DNA from: Deltaproteobacteria bacterium
Lineage (GTDB): Bacteria; SAR324; JACQKK01
Length of the DNA: 5,628 bases
Assembly (NCBI GenBank): GCA_029879595.1
Contig: JAOUPZ010000219.1
Location: 1 to 5,628 of the forward strand
Direction: 5' to 3'
In this document: piece after piece, positions 4,982 through 5,628 of the stretch
How the letters are laid out: every line of letters starts with the position of its first letter
Numbering within the stretch: position 1 is the first letter of the stretch
Position numbers and translations under genes: made by a program
Notes under the pieces: model-generated
Databases searched by the model: none
Told to the model about the DNA's origin: nothing
What the model saw: the letters and a program-made list of their open reading frames with translations, nothing else

Positions 4982-5628
4982 CATGTGATCAATGCCCGCA
5001 TGGCCCGGGGGCGGTCGGTGAATATGCCGTTGAGGCCCATGGAGAAGAACCGCGCGGCCTGGCCCGGATCGTTCACCGTCCAGGGGCGCAGGGGCAGGCC
5101 GTATTTGCGGCAGCTCAGCACCATGTGCTTGGTGACCGCGCTGCGATGGGGGTGCAGGCCCTGCAGGCCGAGGTTGCGCACATACAGCCAGGGGTCCACC
5201 AGATGCTCACTCACCACCGCCGCGCAGGGGATCTTCGGGGCCAGTTCCCGGGCCTCCAGCAGCGAGTAGTGATTCATGGAGCTCAGCACGACCCTTTCCT
5301 CCAGCCCCAACACCACCACCATGCGCACCACGGCGGGCACCAGCCCGGGATAGGCCACCTTGGTCGTCTTCAACTCGATATTGATGGTCAGCGGCGTGTC
5401 CTTCAGATAGCCCAGCACTTCCTCCAGGGTGGGCACCTTTTCCCCCTCAAAGGAGGGGGAAAACCATTTGCCCGCATCCAGGGCCTGCAACTGCGCCAGG
5501 GAATGATCGGCGACCAGGCCCTGTCCGGCTACGGTCCGCCCCAGGTGCTCATCATGCACCACCACCGGCACGCCATCCCGGGTGGCCTGCACATCAAACT
5601 CCACTCCATCGGCGCCGGCCTCCACGGC
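4981..5628 (-). CDS. Glycerophosphodiester phosphodiesterase, N-terminus outside window
   Basis: The frame runs off the right edge; 215 residues are present. The family hydrolyses glycerophosphodiesters to glycerol 3-phosphate and an alcohol in a TIM barrel with a divalent metal. The visible part starts at AVEAGADGVEFDVQ, where E10 and D12 are the metal ligands of the usual E-x-D motif. It continues with DGVPVVVHDEHLGRT (H25 is the second catalytic His) and INIELKT (E85 metal ligand, K87). PTLEEVLGYL is the usual helix before that strand. The end, LRPWTVND-x-GQ...GLNGIFTDRP, is the typical terminal barrel motif. The missing part, holding the first catalytic His (HRG) and the Asn-Thr motif, lies beyond 5628, so this is a window cut and not a broken gene. 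It is the first visible gene of the - strand unit. Cytosolic versus exported location cannot be judged without the N-terminus. Family glpQ/ugpQ-like; exact subtype uncertain. Confidence 0.96.
   Translation of the reverse strand, partial: AVEAGADGVEFDVQATRDGVPVVVHDEHLGRTVAGQGLVADHSLAQLQALDAGKWFSPSFEGEKVPTLEEVLGYLKDTPLTINIELKTTKVAYPGLVPAVVRMVVVLGLEERVVLSSMNHYSLLEARELAPKIPCAAVVSEHLVDPWLYVRNLGLQGLHPHRSAVTKHMVLSCRKYGLPLRPWTVNDPGQAARFFSMGLNGIFTDRPRAMRALIT

Noticed and set aside
3923..4988. Long + strand frames (3923-4426 and 4464-4988) antisense to the Nudix and unknown genes
   Set aside because: High-GC shadow frames. Their translations are rich in Pro, Arg and His without motifs, whereas the opposite strand encodes a perfect Nudix box and well-placed ribosome binding sites.
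4981..5628. Phosphodiesterase lacking its first catalytic His motif
   Set aside because: The frame is open to the window edge, so the missing N-terminus is explained by the cut, not by a pseudogene.
1..5628. CRISPR array, tRNA/rRNA genes, insertion sequence ends or att sites
   Set aside because: No regularly spaced repeats, no clover-leaf or rRNA blocks, no transposase or integrase and no flanking inverted repeats were seen.

Overview
This is a GC-rich window from a Gram-negative bacterium. The RpoD fragment closely follows the E. coli RpoD C-terminus, and two genes encode probable outer-membrane proteins with Sec signal peptides. The overall flavour suggests a deltaproteobacterial (Desulfobacterota-like) lineage, but that placement is an inference from sequence style and not a demonstrated assignment.

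Left block, + strand (1-2139): the 3' end of rpoD (from the end of sigma region 2.4 to the C-terminus) is followed 30 bp later by moaD and moaE. These encode the small and large subunits of molybdopterin synthase, which converts cPMP to molybdopterin. The moaE stop overlaps by one base (TGATG) the start of a 296-aa predicted lipoprotein of unknown function. Its signal peptide contains a perfect 15-bp tandem triplication. No terminator is visible between these genes, so rpoD tail-moaD-moaE-lipoprotein may be one transcription unit.

Middle block, + strand (2140-3640): a 201-bp intergenic region holds a very good sigma-70 promoter (TTGTGA, 17-bp spacer, extended TGG-TATAAT) and a leader of roughly 137 nt. 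It drives two tandem paralogous genes for small secreted proteins with beta-strand character (214 and 207 aa). These most likely form 8-stranded outer-membrane barrels or a related beta fold.

Right block, - strand (3656-5628), read right to left: a glycerophosphodiester phosphodiesterase (5' end outside the window), a 235-aa protein of unknown function with faint resemblance to phage tail-hub proteins, and a Nudix hydrolase of the YfcD type. Gaps are 13 and 28 nt, so these look like one operon. It converges on the barrel genes with only 15 bp between the facing stop codons.

Most of the window is conserved housekeeping content. The points worth a second look are an Arg after the Gly-Gly terminus of MoaD, the repeat-built signal peptide, the paralogous barrel pair under its own strong promoter, and the orphan gene between the phosphodiesterase and the Nudix hydrolase. 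I did not find a convincing new defence or mobile system.
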